Assembly (NCBI GenBank): GCA_036927565.1
Contig: JAYESD010000004.1
Span: forward strand, 67,640,933-67,704,932
Source of the DNA: Tuctoria greenei
Taxonomy: Eukaryota > Streptophyta > Magnoliopsida > Poales > Poaceae
Length of the DNA: 64,000 bases
Reading direction: 5' to 3'
In this document: positions 10,143 through 21,690 of the stretch, piece after piece
Layout of the letters: every line of letters starts with the position of its first letter
Numbering within the stretch: the first letter of the stretch is position 1
Translations under genes and position numbers: made by a program
Notes under the pieces: generated by a model
Database searches by the model: none
What the model was told of the DNA's origin: nothing
What the model saw: only the letters and a program-made list of their open reading frames with translations

Positions 10143-13100
10143 CACTTTCCTGCGTTTTAATTGCAGTTTTGTTCCAAATCAATTTTAATTGCTGCAAATC
10201 AATTTTAAACTTGTTCCTCTTTATGTGGATCAATGTTAAACATGTATATGAGTGTATGTAGGGCATGATGCATGAAAATGAGGGTGTTACAAACCTACCC
10301 CCCTTAAAATGAATCTCACCCTCGAGATTCGATGTGGAAGAGAACAGATAGGGAAAGTCATTTTTGAGATCATCTTCTAGCTCCCAAGTTGCTTCTTTTT
10401 CTGTGTGGTGCTTCCATTGAACCTTACACCATCTAATAACCTTGTTCCTTGTGACCCTCTCCTTAGTTTCCAAGATTTTGACCGGTTGTTCGGCATAAGC
10501 CAAATCTTCCCCTAGTTCCAATTCTTCCATTGGCACTTGTTCTTCCGGTACTCTCAAGCATTTTTTGAGCTGGGAAACATGAAAGACGTCATGTACGTCT
10601 GAAAGATGAGCTGGCATCTCCAACTTATACGCTACTTCTCCCCTTTTGTCCAAAATCTTGAATGGTCCAATATAACGAGGTGCTAGCTTTCCTATTATGT
10701 TAAACCTCTTATGACCTCTCATTGGTGACACCTTGATGTAAACAAAATCTCCCACTTCAAAGGCTAGTTTCCTTCTTCTATTGTCCGCGTAGCCTTTTTG
10801 TCTTGATTGGGCAGCCCTCAAGTTTTCATGAATTATTTGGACTTGCTTTTCGGCTTCTTGCAACACATCCGGACCAAATACTTGAGTTTCTCCTGCCTCA
10901 TTCCAGAATAAAGGTGTCCTACACTTCCTCCCATAAAGCGCTTCATATGGTGACATTTTCAAACTTTCTTGGTAACTATTGTTGTATGAAAATTCTGCGT
11001 ATGGCAAGCTTTTGTCCCAACTTTTTCCATGCTTTAAAGCACAAGCTCTTAACATGTCCTCTAAAATTTGATTGGTCCTCTCGGTTTGTCCATCCGTTTG
11101 AGGATGATATGCTGAACTAAAATTCAACCTCGTTCCCAAAGCTTCATGCAATTTTTGCCAAAACCTGGAAGTGAACTGAGAACCTCTATCTGAGATTATC
11201 TTCTTAGGGACTCCATGTCGACACACAATATGCTCCATGTATATTTCGGCCAATCGTGCAGCTGCATATTTGGTCTTCACGGGGACAAAATGAGCTGACT
11301 TGGTTAAGCGATCCACAATTACCCAAATTGAGTCATACCCGGACTGAGTACGTGGTAACCCAACTATGAAGTCCATACCAATTTCCTCCCACTTCCATTC
11401 CGGGATCTTCAACGGTTGCAATAATCCAGCTGGCCTCTGATGTTCCGCCTTGACTCGTTGGCACAAATCACACAATGCTACGTATTCAGCTATGTCCTTC
11501 TTCATGCTATCCCACCAATAGCAAGTCTTCAAGTCTTTGTACCTCTTGGTACAACCAGGGTGAATTGAGTAAGGTGAGTCATGTGCCTCCTTTAATATTG
11601 TCTCCCGAATATGCTTCACATCGGGCACGACAATCCTCTTTCCAAGCCATAAGGTACCATGTTCGTCATCATCAAATCTGAATTCTCTCCCTTCCTCGAT
11701 CCTTTCCTTGATTTCCTTGATCTCCTCATCTGCGGTTTGTGCCTCTCGAATTTCTTGCTCCAAGGTTGGTTTTAACTCCATCATCTCCGTCTCATTTACA
11801 AACCCAAGGTTCAACCATTCAAACTCCTTGCATAACTCAGATGGTAACTCTCGAACTGTGAGTTGGTGACTTATTCCCTTTCTACTCAAAGCATCGGCCA
11901 CTACATTGGCCTTTCCCGGATGATAGTTGATCCCCAAATCATAGTCTTTGATGAGCTCCAACCATCTCCGTTGCCTCAAGTTCAGATCCGTTTGTGTGAA
12001 AATATACTTCAAAATCTCATGATCCGTATAAATTTCACACCTATGTCCAAGAACATAATGTCTCCAAATCTTCAATGCATGTACCACGGCTGCAAGTTCT
12101 AAATCATGCGTGGGGTAATTCTGCTCATGTTTCTTCAATTGTCTTGATGCATAGGCGACCACTTGACCTTCTTGCATCAATACACATCCAAGCCCTTGTC
12201 TCGATGCGTCGCAATAAATATCAAAACTCTTGCTCACATTCGGCAATACCAAAACTGGGGTTGTTGTCAACCTCTTCTTTAACTCCTCAATACTATTTTG
12301 ACAAGCTTGGGTCCATTGGAAAGCCTTTCCCTTCATTAGCAACTCTGTCATAGGCTTGGCTATCTTGGAAAAGTCCTTGATGAATCTACGGTAATATCCA
12401 GCCATCCCAAGAAAACTCCTTATTTCCTTGACATTTTGCGGTGGTTCCCACTTCAACACGTCTCTCACTTTTCCGGGGTCAACCGATACTCCTCCTCCTG
12501 AGATTATATGACCCAAAAACGACACCTCTCTCAACCAAAAATGACACTTGTTGGACATGGCATACAATTGATGCTCCCTCAATTTCTGTAGCGTAAGCCT
12601 CAAGTGTTCCTCATGTTCCTTCTCGTCCTTCGAGTAGATCATAATATCATCAATAAACACCACAACAAATCTATCCAAGTACTCCATGAATACCTTAGTC
12701 ATGAGGTACATAAAGTAGGCAGGCGCATTTGTCAATCCAAAAGACATCACGGTGTACTCATAAGATCCATACCGTGTCCTAAAAGTTGTCTTGGGTATGT
12801 CCGATGGTCTAATCTTCATTTCAAAGTATCCCGACCTCAAATCAATCTTAGAGAAGACACAAGCACCCTTCATCTGATCAAACAAGTCTTCTATACGTGG
12901 CAAGGTATACTTTTTCTTGATTGTTACCTCGTTGAGAGCTCGGTAGTCCACGCACATCCTTTGGGATCCATCCTTCTTGTCCACAAATAGAACGAGCGCT
13001 CCCCAAGGTGAAGAGATTGGGCGAATGAAACCCTTCTCTAATTGCTCTTGAATCTGCTTCTTGAGCTCCGCTAATTCCATAGGAGGCATCCTATACGGCC

Positions 13101-14849
13101 TCTTATCTATAGGTGCAGTTCTAGGTATTAAATCAATAACAAACTCAATGTCTCGATCGGGTGGCATACCTGGCAACTCGTCCGGAAAAACATCCAAAAA
13201 TTCACACACCACCGGAATCTCCTCAATTGTGGCACCGTCCATATGATTCAACTCCAATTGCTTTGGTGCGGTTTGAGATGCTTCAATTTCTACGGTGATC
13301 CCTTCTTCGTTGGTCAACTTCACCGTCTTTGTGGCACACTCAATAACTCCATTGTGCTTCCTCAACCAGTCCATACCAAGTATAATGTCCAATCCTTGGG
13401 AATCCAAAACAATGAGGTTGGCGGAGAAGTCTACCCCCCTTATTCTAAGGCTTACTTTTGGACATACTATATTTGTCCTCATCTCTCCTCCAGGAGACTT
13501 AACCAATAGAGTAAACTTCATATGAGAGATAGGCAAACTATACTTAGCAACATACTTTGATGCAATGAATGAATGCGATGCTCCAGAATCAAATAACATA
13601 GTCACGGGGCTGGAGTTGGCGAGAAATATACCAATGACCACGTCATCCGCTTGTTGAGCATCCTCCGTTGAGACATGGTTCACATTGCCACGAGCAAAAT
13701 TCGGCTGTCCACGGCTTCCTTGTGGCGCTCCTCCATTGGGTCTTGGGTTTTGCCTCGGCGCATTGCTTCCTTGACCAAGGCTTGACTTAGGGCATTGATG
13801 CGCAAAGTTTCCAGCTTCTCCACAAGTATAACACTTCTTAACTCCACCAGAATTATTGGGACGGGCTTGGTTTTGAACACTTGCAGCAGGAAAATTAGCA
13901 CGAGGCGCATAAGGCATTGGAGGCCTAGGTGCTTGCATAATAGGGCGCTGCTGCACAAACTGAGTTGGGCGTGGTTCATAACCAGAGCGTTGAGCAGGAA
14001 TAGAAGAGCTGTAATGAGGAGCATTGGGCGGCGCAGAGCGAGGGCGCACATTACTTCCTTGTTGCTGTCCTTGATATGGCGCCTTTCTCTTATTGTCTTG
14101 CTCCATCTCACGAATCTTGTTCTCAACCACAATTGCTTTGTCCACAAGCTTCTGGAAATTTGCATAGTCACAATTGAGCAATTGTACTTGTATCTCATTG
14201 TTCAAGCCCCTCATGAACAAGTATTGCTTCTGGCTGTCCCGATGAACATCCTCAGGCGCGTACCTTGAGAGTTGAGTGAATTTATTTAGATATTCACTCA
14301 CGCTTGATCTTCCTTGCCTTAAATTCTCACATTCTTGTCTCTTCAAGATCATAACACCCTCGGGCACATAATGAGAACGGAAATTCTCCTTGAATTTGGC
14401 CCAAGTAACCCTCTCTTGATTCTCGTGAGCATTGCAATAAGCATCCCACCAATCCGCGGCTGCTCCAACTAGTTGATGAGAAGCAAACAAGACCTTCTCC
14501 GGTCACTGCATTGTACAATAGCAAGTTTCTTCTCCACGGACTTGAGCCAATCATCCGCATCCATAGGTTCAGCGGCTTGAGCAAAGGTTGGTGGCCTAGT
14601 CCTCATAAACTCTCCCAATCGGTTATGAGGAGGCGGGGGTGGCGGTGGAGGCATGTGGGGCTGATTGTTGATGTTGCCAGCCTGCAGCTGTCCCATTGTC
14701 TGTATCATGGTCTGCATGAGCTGGTTTTGCATGGCCAAAAGCTGCTCAATGTTGATAGCTCCATGAGCAGGTCCTTGCCCATTGTTGTTCTGAGGTACTC
14801 CATTGTTCTCCTCCTCATCATTGCCATCCCTCTGGTTGTGAGTCCTCAC
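10135..14849 (-). pseudogene. gag-pol: Tekay-D gag-pol polyprotein (one frameshift in gag)
   Basis: Retrotransposon polyprotein, starting at the ATG at 14849 (MRTHNQ...). The N-terminal part runs to about 14,500, where a one-base loss shifts the frame; the rest is an open frame of about 1,450 codons to the TAG at 10135. Order: gag core, zinc knuckle (about 13,790-13,835), protease with DSGAS (about 13,590), RT with FIDD (12646-12657), RNase H, integrase with a zinc finger followed by a D, D, E core (SDRGSQF; DGQTERTNQ), then a chromodomain ending near ATWELEDDL. The knuckle histidine is Asn (codon 13807-13809), so it reads C-C-N-C. The frame continues into the 3' LTR and ends at a TAG supplied by a CGGACTAGTCCG palindrome. 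Expected to make virus-like particles, cDNA and integrase; the chromodomain should bias integration toward heterochromatin. Autonomy is doubtful because of the frameshift and knuckle change. Confidence 0.93.
10292..10308 (-). promoter_or_regulatory. Polypurine tract of Tekay-D
   Basis: On the element strand a TTTTAAGGGGGGTAGGTTTG-like purine-rich stretch directly abuts the 3' LTR start. Expected primer for plus-strand DNA synthesis. Confidence 0.7.
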
Positions 14850-15106
14850 TATCTGAAGAAAGGCAATAGGTAAGAATTAGAAAACGTCCCCAACTATATG
14901 CATCAAGGGATATGAAGCTAACCAACTAGCTATACTAGCCTAGGTGGACATGGCAATGCTAAGGCATCCCAAAATCCTCTATTAAGCACACAAGCAAGCA
15001 ATATATATAGCAAACAACACTCCAAGCAAAAACACATCGATTTCTGAGTGCTCCGATGTGCTCTAAAGTGTCCATTCTATATAGGCTGCATCCTACGGTC
15101 AACCTG
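14850..15106 (-). other. Tekay-D 5' leader
   Basis: Short untranslated leader between the PBS and the gag start codon. Nothing recognisable beyond its position. Confidence 0.6.
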
Positions 15107-15120
15107 TGGCTCTGATACCA
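15107..15120 (-). promoter_or_regulatory. Primer-binding site of Tekay-D
   Basis: Reverse complement reads TGGTATCAGAGCCA, matching the 3' end of plant initiator Met tRNA, three bases inside the 5' LTR end at 15124. Confidence 0.9.
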
Positions 15121-16944
15121 ATCTGTGACGCCCGGTTCCGAAAAATGAACCACGCTAACGCATATGTGTGCCCAGGATGTTCATCACACATACACGAGTG
15201 CAATCACAAACGATATACAGATAATTACCACAGAACAAGATTAATTAACCAAATTTTATTACACAAACCAGATTATCCTCGAATACAAGCTCTAATGAAT
15301 ATTTATGACAAGTTCAACTAATGCAGCGGAAATAAACTGATTAAGCAAACTAAACAGCTAGGCAGCATAAGCAATAGGGTATAGCGCATCTCCAATCAAC
15401 ACCACAGGCAAAGCTGACGGTAGACACGGCCTAGAACTCCGCATTATCACCATTAAACTACCAATCCTGACCTGCAACTGTTGGGGGGGGGGGTTACAAG
15501 AGTGAGTACATGTCGTACTCAGCAAGTGTGGAAAGTATGACATGTGGCTGATTCAAATGACGACAATAATAATGGCTAAGTGCTGAAAAGTACATTAAAA
15601 ACATGTGAAAAGCAATATATTATATGTATGTGAAGTAAACCCATCATAATCATAAGTAATATCTTAATACCAATCTGGATTCGCTACCATCATCAATAAT
15701 TCCAGATTTCACCATTGCCAATAACCATATTCAATACCAGAAATAAATTCATAACCAGCCATAACCATTACCAGACCATAACCATCCCAAATTCCAATTT
15801 CCCTCTAATCATGGAAGTTGTCCAGGTGCTCATAACCGGGAGCACGGCTATCATGATAGTTTTATTTAACTCTGCAGAGTTTGTACCTCTTTACCCACGT
15901 GTTCGTGATTTCATCACCTTTCGGTGACTAAGAACCTCCCTTATGCCCATGACCCGTCGGTCACATTACAAACTTCCGTCGGTGCATAGAGTTCACAAAA
16001 TAGCCTTTACAAAGGGATTACTAGCCTATTTTGACCCAACTGAGGTTTCACTGGTGGTGATGTCTCCCGCAGAGCACATCTTCAACCAAGGGCCCCCTCT
16101 TGAGCCATTCGGATCCTAGGGTAGTCCCACCAATCATCAACAAACCCAATCCGACTACCCCTTCCCCGAGCATCCACAATGGTCCAAACAGCACTAGCAA
16201 AACCCTAATTAATTATCTACGCCGCACCCATACTTGGCCTCGTGGTGGCACTGTAGTCCTGGCTTATTCTCGCATGAACCGGTCCTTAGATCTAAAGCAA
16301 GCAAACCACCATACGTCCAACCCATCCACATACTAGACTTGCTTAGATCACCCATTACCATATAAGATTTAACCAGTTCATGTTAACCATAATCTCATCC
16401 ATGCATAATTAAATTGAGTGGTATAGTTGTTTTCCATCCCAGTTGATTAAGCGAAGCAAAAGGTAAAAACCCTTCCCGACTCTCTCTACCATAAATTCCA
16501 GGTGACAAGGGTGGTCAACAATTCTAGTAAACTTCCTACCATAGGTTTCCCATCAAATTTACACAAGCATGCAATTTTGCAAACAAAACATTTATTTAAA
16601 AATAGGATCAATATGCTTCAAGGACACTTGCCTTGCTCTTGCTGTTGATTAGGATCAAAGCCTTCAAACTCTTGGTGCTGAAGATCCTCCGCGGCACTCT
16701 CTAGCTCAAATCCGTCTAATCCACACAATAAACATACAAGACAAGAAACACAATCAAAGAGTGCACAATTATTACTCAATATGACATGACATGCATGATT
16801 GATGCAAATGCAAGGTAGAACTTGTTACTAGATTGCTTTTACTGATCACTAACTAGTTCTAATAGCTTTTAACAAGTTTATACAGGTTTGGATTTGATTA
16901 GATCAAATTTTAGAATTAATTCAACCCAATTTAACCAGGAAGAC

Positions 16945-17827
16945 CAGACTAGTATGCTAGGGACCGGACAAGTCCGCACTTCACGAGATCAGCAGATTAG
17001 GGTTTTCTAGATCAACGTAAATTTGGAGATTGGGGGTCGAATTCACGTAAGGAAAAGAGAATAGAAGATATACCAGGTGTTTAGGACTCCAACGAATCAA
17101 GAAACTTGGAGGTAACACTTGGATCTTGATGATCTAGGGTTGGTGATGAACTTGGAGATGAATTGGTGGTGAAGAACGAAACTTGATGGAGATCTTGATC
17201 CTCTTTCGTTTCCTCCTCTTCATCTTCTTGCTTGGTATCTTCTCCTCCCTCCTTCATGGTGGATACCCACGAACTAGGGTTTGGGTGGGTGGAAAAGTGG
17301 CAAATAGATGTCAATCCAAGGGGTGGGGCTGTTTATATAGAGGTAGAGGCAAGGGTTAGATGGATTTCGATTTTGGGATGAGTAGAGGCCGGTTTAGAGT
17401 CTCACATGGGCTCTAAAAGAGTTAGGCACGACGTCCCTAGGCCCACTTAACGTGAAACCCAAGAAACAAGTCGTAAAACAAAAGATCAACTCAGAGTCGT
17501 GAAATATCGGACAAGTCCGGAAAGGACCGGACTAGTTCGAAGTCGTCTAGAGAGAAAATCGGACAAGTCTGGCCTAAAATCGGACAAGTCCGACTTCAAA
17601 CAGAGAGGAAAATGGACAAGTCCACTGGAACACTGGACTAGTCCGGAAAAGTCCAAGGACTTTGCAAATTTTCAAGGATTCATGGAATATCGGATTAGTC
17701 CGAACAAAATTGGACAAGTCCGAAAGTTTCCAGGGGCAAAATCGGACTAGTCCGCAGCAAAAGCAGACAAGTCCATTTTTAGTCAGAGAGAAATTAGACT
17801 AGTCCTCAGTAAAATCGGACTAGTCCG
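16945..17827. repeat. Interspersed palindrome cluster (5' LTR)
   Basis: Counterpart of 9260-10142, in the U3 of the 5' LTR, so upstream of the element promoter. Clear copies include 16965-16976 and 17816-17827. Several copies differ from their partners in the other LTR by single C/T or G/A changes. Confidence 0.88.
17332..17339 (-). promoter_or_regulatory. TATA box of Tekay-D 5' LTR
   Basis: TTTATATA on the + strand, i.e. TATATAAA on the element strand, a closer match to the consensus than the TATATATA of the 3' LTR. Confidence 0.65.
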
Positions 17828-17976
17828 CACTTTCCTGCGTTTTAAGTGCGGTTTTGTTCCAAATCAATTTTAAATGCTGCAAATCAATTTTAAACTTGTT
17901 CCTCTTTATGTGGATCAATGTTAAACATGTATATGAGTGTATGTAGGGCATGATGCATGAAAATGAGGGTGCTACA

Positions 17977-17981
17977 CTCCA
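17977..17981. other. Target site duplication of Tekay-D, right copy (CTCCA)
   Basis: Exact repeat of 7430-7434. Gypsy-C LTR sequence resumes immediately after it. Confidence 0.9.
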
Positions 17982-20900
17982 TTGAATTTCATTCAAATTC
18001 AAATTCAAATTTGAAATTCAATTGAAACTTGATCAATTCGAAGTTTTGATTCCAGAATCAAATTCCAGATATTTATTTGAGCATATCCACATATTGTGAC
18101 AATTTCGGACAAGTATTGGTGGGTGAATTAAGGGAGCAGAGAAGATAGACTTGGAAGGGGATGTTCGACCCACTGCCCAGTGACCCATTCCTGAGCGGTT
18201 CCTCTGCTCTCACCGTCGCGACACCGCACGGCATGCAAGCCACCGAACTGCCTGCTTGCTTTCATCGTGGTCGCCTCTCCTCGTCCCCCTCTGCCTATTT
18301 AACCCCCCCCCCCCCCCCCCCCCCCGTCACCGGCGTCGAGATCCCGGTCGGTTTTGCCTTTCAAGACCACAGTTCTGCCCCGCTCGCGCGCTGCCGACCT
18401 TCCCTCAGGACTCCGACGATAACTTCCCATCTAGCCAAGGATCGATTGTGAGTTATTTAGCAAACTTGTTCACCACTTGCTTGCGCACCTTCTCCATCTT
18501 TTCATTCGGCGTTTCCTCACCTAGTTGTGCAGTATTCAGCAGTTTTCCAACGACCGCGGGTGAAGCCGAAAAGAACCAATCCTGCTCCACCGTCGACAAG
18601 CTGAAGGAGGCCTCTACAGGCCCTGACTTCTATAAGAAAAAGGTGTGTCATCGTGCCTTACGCATGCTCACCAAGTTTCAAGCCATGCCATGCCTTGTAG
18701 CGTTCTTATTTCCATTTTCCCCATGTTAGTTCATACCTATGTCTCTAGGTTAGGGATTTAATTTGTTTTCTACATCTAATAATTCTTGGCAATAGTTAAG
18801 GGATAGTTTACCTATCTCCCAACGAACACTCTAGATCAAAAAGATTTGAAAACCATCGAGTGTTGACCGAGATAGACGAGTTTTGGTCGCCGTCGGTGAA
18901 AAAGCCACGGTTCACCGTCAAACTCATCTTTGCTGGCAATGTCACCCCTTTCCAGCCCCCCAATCACCATCCTCATGCTTCCAGGAATTTCTAGCCTCTT
19001 CCCGAGCTTCTTGCGCCATTCCCATGCGGTTCCGATGCTAGCCGAAACCCTAGCTTCGCCGCCGCCATCGCGCGGCCACCTCCAGCCGTCGCCGCCACGA
19101 TTGGACCCTACCATCGTGTTGCGCGGTCAATTTTAGGGCTAGACGGCCACAGCCGAGCCGAATGGAAGTCGACAGAACCAAGTCCGATGAAGCGCCACCG
19201 CGGTTCTGGCAAGGAACGCCACCGTGTCGGGAGGTAGACGAAGGCCCCCTGGGCCCCGCCTGTCAGCAACGAGTGTGCATGCTCGGATCGGCTGCGGCTC
19301 TGGATCCACTGCGGCTGCGTGGGTTAACCCCATGGCCCCCTGTGTGGCCCAGCTGCGATTGGTTGATTTTAAACCAGTGGGCCCGGCTGCTTTATTCAAT
19401 TATTTTCCATTGTAAAATAATTCCAGGATTCAACAATACTTCTAAAAATCATTACACATAGTAGAATTGCTCAAAAATTTCCAAATAAGTTCTGGAAGAC
19501 TCATCTCAATCTCAACATTGCGGTGATGCAATTTATTGGACATGAAACTCCTAGAATTTATATAATTAATTCCTTTGAGCTAACTGCTTGGGAAATTAAT
19601 TACTCCTGTTCTTTTAATTGGAAATTTCCCAATTTGGGTCAGAACACCATTATTAATACACTTGATCTCCAGTAAAAATTTCAGGTTCATTGGACTTCAA
19701 TTACTGGGTTAATCAGAGTTCCAAATCTCTATGTAATTGAAAAATTGGGAAAAATACAGAAAACATTTCAGAAATTCTCCCAAACTTGTAAAATCAGTTT
19801 TTCCCTGTAGGAAGCTTAAAAATTGTGAAACCAATTTTCCTAGAACTAGTGAGACCCCCTATACATGGTACAACAACTGGTAGCCATGATAGACCTCCAG
19901 ATTTACAACCAAAATTCAGAGAAGGTTTATACTTGTAGGAATTTTAGGGACAACAAACTTCCTTGATAATCTCCTGTTCTTTGCAAGAGTCTCCACTATA
20001 TTTCCTAGTATCTACCATAAAAGTATCAAAGCCAAATAAGATCCTTATCTTATTTTGATCACATGATATTAGCTTGTGACCTTAAACATATTAATTATTT
20101 TCAAAGTCATTCATATATAGTATATGCATAATGTGTAGTAACTGAAGTCGAGGAGCAGCCGAAAGCTTTGGAAGTCCAACTGCCAGAGACTAACATAGAC
20201 TCGCACTCGCATTCAGGCAAGCCCCGGTTTGCATTTAAGTTCCTTACAGTGTCTTTGCAGTTTTCATTCACCTTACGTCTTCGGATGTTTGTGCATTACG
20301 TGTAAGGTGTTCGACATCCACTTGCATGACCAAATAACCCAGTGAGTGGTTAGAATATCTCACAGACTCGTGTAGTAATTGCCATGCTTATATTCATAGG
20401 TATCCGGTAGAAGTCGAGTAGTTGGAATCTACTCGCGAGATAGGATTTTATCACACGGGATGAATTGGATGAAGAGATGTTTTATAAATATGAAATTGAG
20501 ACCGGTCAGAGATGAGTAGGAAGCGACAAGAGGTGGTATCGGTCGCATAGCTCTAACCTTGTCGATTAAGGCTCGTGTCGTGTGCGGCCCTACTGGACAA
20601 GCTTGAATTGTACCGGTGACATACTGGAGTAATGGGCTCCAGTAAACTGACGTAGCTTGATACTGGTTTGTCTAGGCATTTCGTTCTGTTTTATAGGCGT
20701 GGGTTGAGGGCAGCAAGGTGTAAATGAGCTGGTGGGCACGTCAGAGTACGCCCCACGTAGTGACCTCCTGCTCGTGACGGATCAACCGGTTCGACATTCG
20801 AGTGTTGGGTGAAAGGTGGACATATACGACTAGTACTGAAGTGTTATGTAGGTACTACTGTATGTACTCGCTGGCGCTTCCGAAAGTGCGTATGTATCAT

Positions 20901-21674
20901 GTTGTCCGGATGAGTCCTGATTGCAATCATTGTCCCTCGCAGAGTACCACTTGTTCACTGTGTCCTGACGTAGTAAATACTTAAGAAGCATGAAGAATAT
21001 GATGTATTTAATTATAATTGTTTTGCAACCTTGTATGGCATAGAGATAGCACAATTAAAAGTTTATAGTTTCCCAATACTTTACCTGTAATAGCATTATG
21101 TGCTTTGGGCATCTCATATCATCGGCAAAACGTTTCTTGTTTGATTGTGGAGTCTATGATGTGTCATGCCTGAAGAATGTCATGTGCTAATTAAAACATG
21201 ACTATAAGAATCCACTTGTAGGCGAGTCCTTTATGCTATTCCTTACCAATGCTTAGTATTCACCCCTGCATATGTCTAGTGAGACGGGTTAGTCTTGCTG
21301 AGCCTTAAGCTCACATTTGTACTTAACAAGTTTTTGTAGATTATACAACTGATGATGGGTTCGATGATGTGGCTGCACCCCCTCCAGGGTTTACAACCGA
21401 GTGGGAACCCTGCATGCCTCTGTAAATTGGGTGTTGCTAGTGCAAAGCATCTACGGCATGGATGACTTTGCTTTTCCATAGCTAGTGCCGAAAGCGTAGG
21501 TATGATGTATAGTTTTCTTTCCTATTCACTTAGTATTGTAAAATTTCAGCTGTGTTTATAAATATAGACTTGGTATTGTATTTTATTCTCGTTCCTTTCT
21601 TGTATATTGTTGGGTGTCGCATCGCACGACACCACCCAATGAGATCCTTGGATGTCGGGATTCCGGTTCCCACA
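17982..21674 (+). repeat. Gypsy-C 5' LTR, second part
   Basis: Remainder of the LTR, ending ...TTCCCACA three bases before the PBS. With 6868-7434 the LTR totals about 4.26 kb, long for a plant LTR. It holds a TATA-like TATTTAA (18296-18302) followed at once by a run of about 22 C (about 18302-18325), a GC-rich block (18,150-19,400), then AT-rich sequence. ORFs in the GC-rich block (18161-18729, 18836-19114, 19162-19461) have no family resemblance and are not called. Near the end, about 21608-21643, an imperfect inverted repeat (GGGTGTCG...CGACACC) could form a hairpin. Confidence 0.7.
18296..18302 (+). promoter_or_regulatory. TATA-like box of Gypsy-C LTR
   Basis: TATTTAA at a transition from AT-rich to GC-rich sequence, in the orientation of gag-pol. 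The following poly-C run makes the start region unusual. Confidence 0.4.
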
Positions 21675-21677
21675 GCA

Positions 21678-21690
21678 TGGTATCAGAGCA
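21678..21690 (+). promoter_or_regulatory. Primer-binding site of Gypsy-C
   Basis: TGGTATCAGAGCA, initiator-Met-tRNA type, three bases after the LTR end at 21674. This fixes the 3' edge of the 5' LTR and the + orientation. Confidence 0.9.

Larger units (their letters stand above)
7435..10291 (-). repeat. Tekay-D 3' LTR
   Basis: Long direct repeat of 15124-17976. Ends on the element strand are TGTAACACCC...CGGGCGTCACA. It contains a TATA box (9647-9654), a palindrome cluster (9260-10142) and a poly-G run (about 7793-7810). The short ORFs inside (for example 9396-9761 minus) recur in the other LTR and show no family resemblance, so I do not call them genes. The polyprotein reading frame runs 157 bases into this LTR. 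Confidence 0.92.
7435..17976 (-). mobile_element. Tekay-D: nearly intact chromodomain Ty3/gypsy element
   Basis: A complete element of 10.5 kb on the minus strand: 5' LTR 15124-17976, PBS 15107-15120, gag-pol 14849 to 10135, polypurine tract about 10292-10308, 3' LTR 7435-10291, flanked by CTCCA duplications. LTRs are 2857 and 2853 bp and differ at only a few percent of positions by eye, so insertion is relatively recent. The polyprotein carries gag, zinc knuckle, protease, RT, RNase H, integrase and a C-terminal chromodomain, the order of chromoviruses (Tekay/Del lineage). The only obvious coding lesion is one frameshift in gag. It sits inside the 5' LTR of Gypsy-C. Confidence 0.93.
15124..17976 (-). 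repeat. Tekay-D 5' LTR
   Basis: Direct repeat of 7435-10291 with the same ends and internal landmarks: poly-G (about 15484-15493), TATA box and palindrome cluster. The transcript that serves as mRNA and genome would start here and run toward lower coordinates. No gene inside. Confidence 0.92.

Noticed and set aside
18161..19461. GC-rich ORFs as a possible captured host gene exon
   Set aside because: They lie inside the Gypsy-C LTR after its TATA-like box, run through a poly-C tract and show no recognisable domain or splice structure.
21678..21690. tRNA genes suggested by tRNA-like matches
   Set aside because: Matches are 12-14 base primer-binding sites next to LTRs; no cloverleaf is present.
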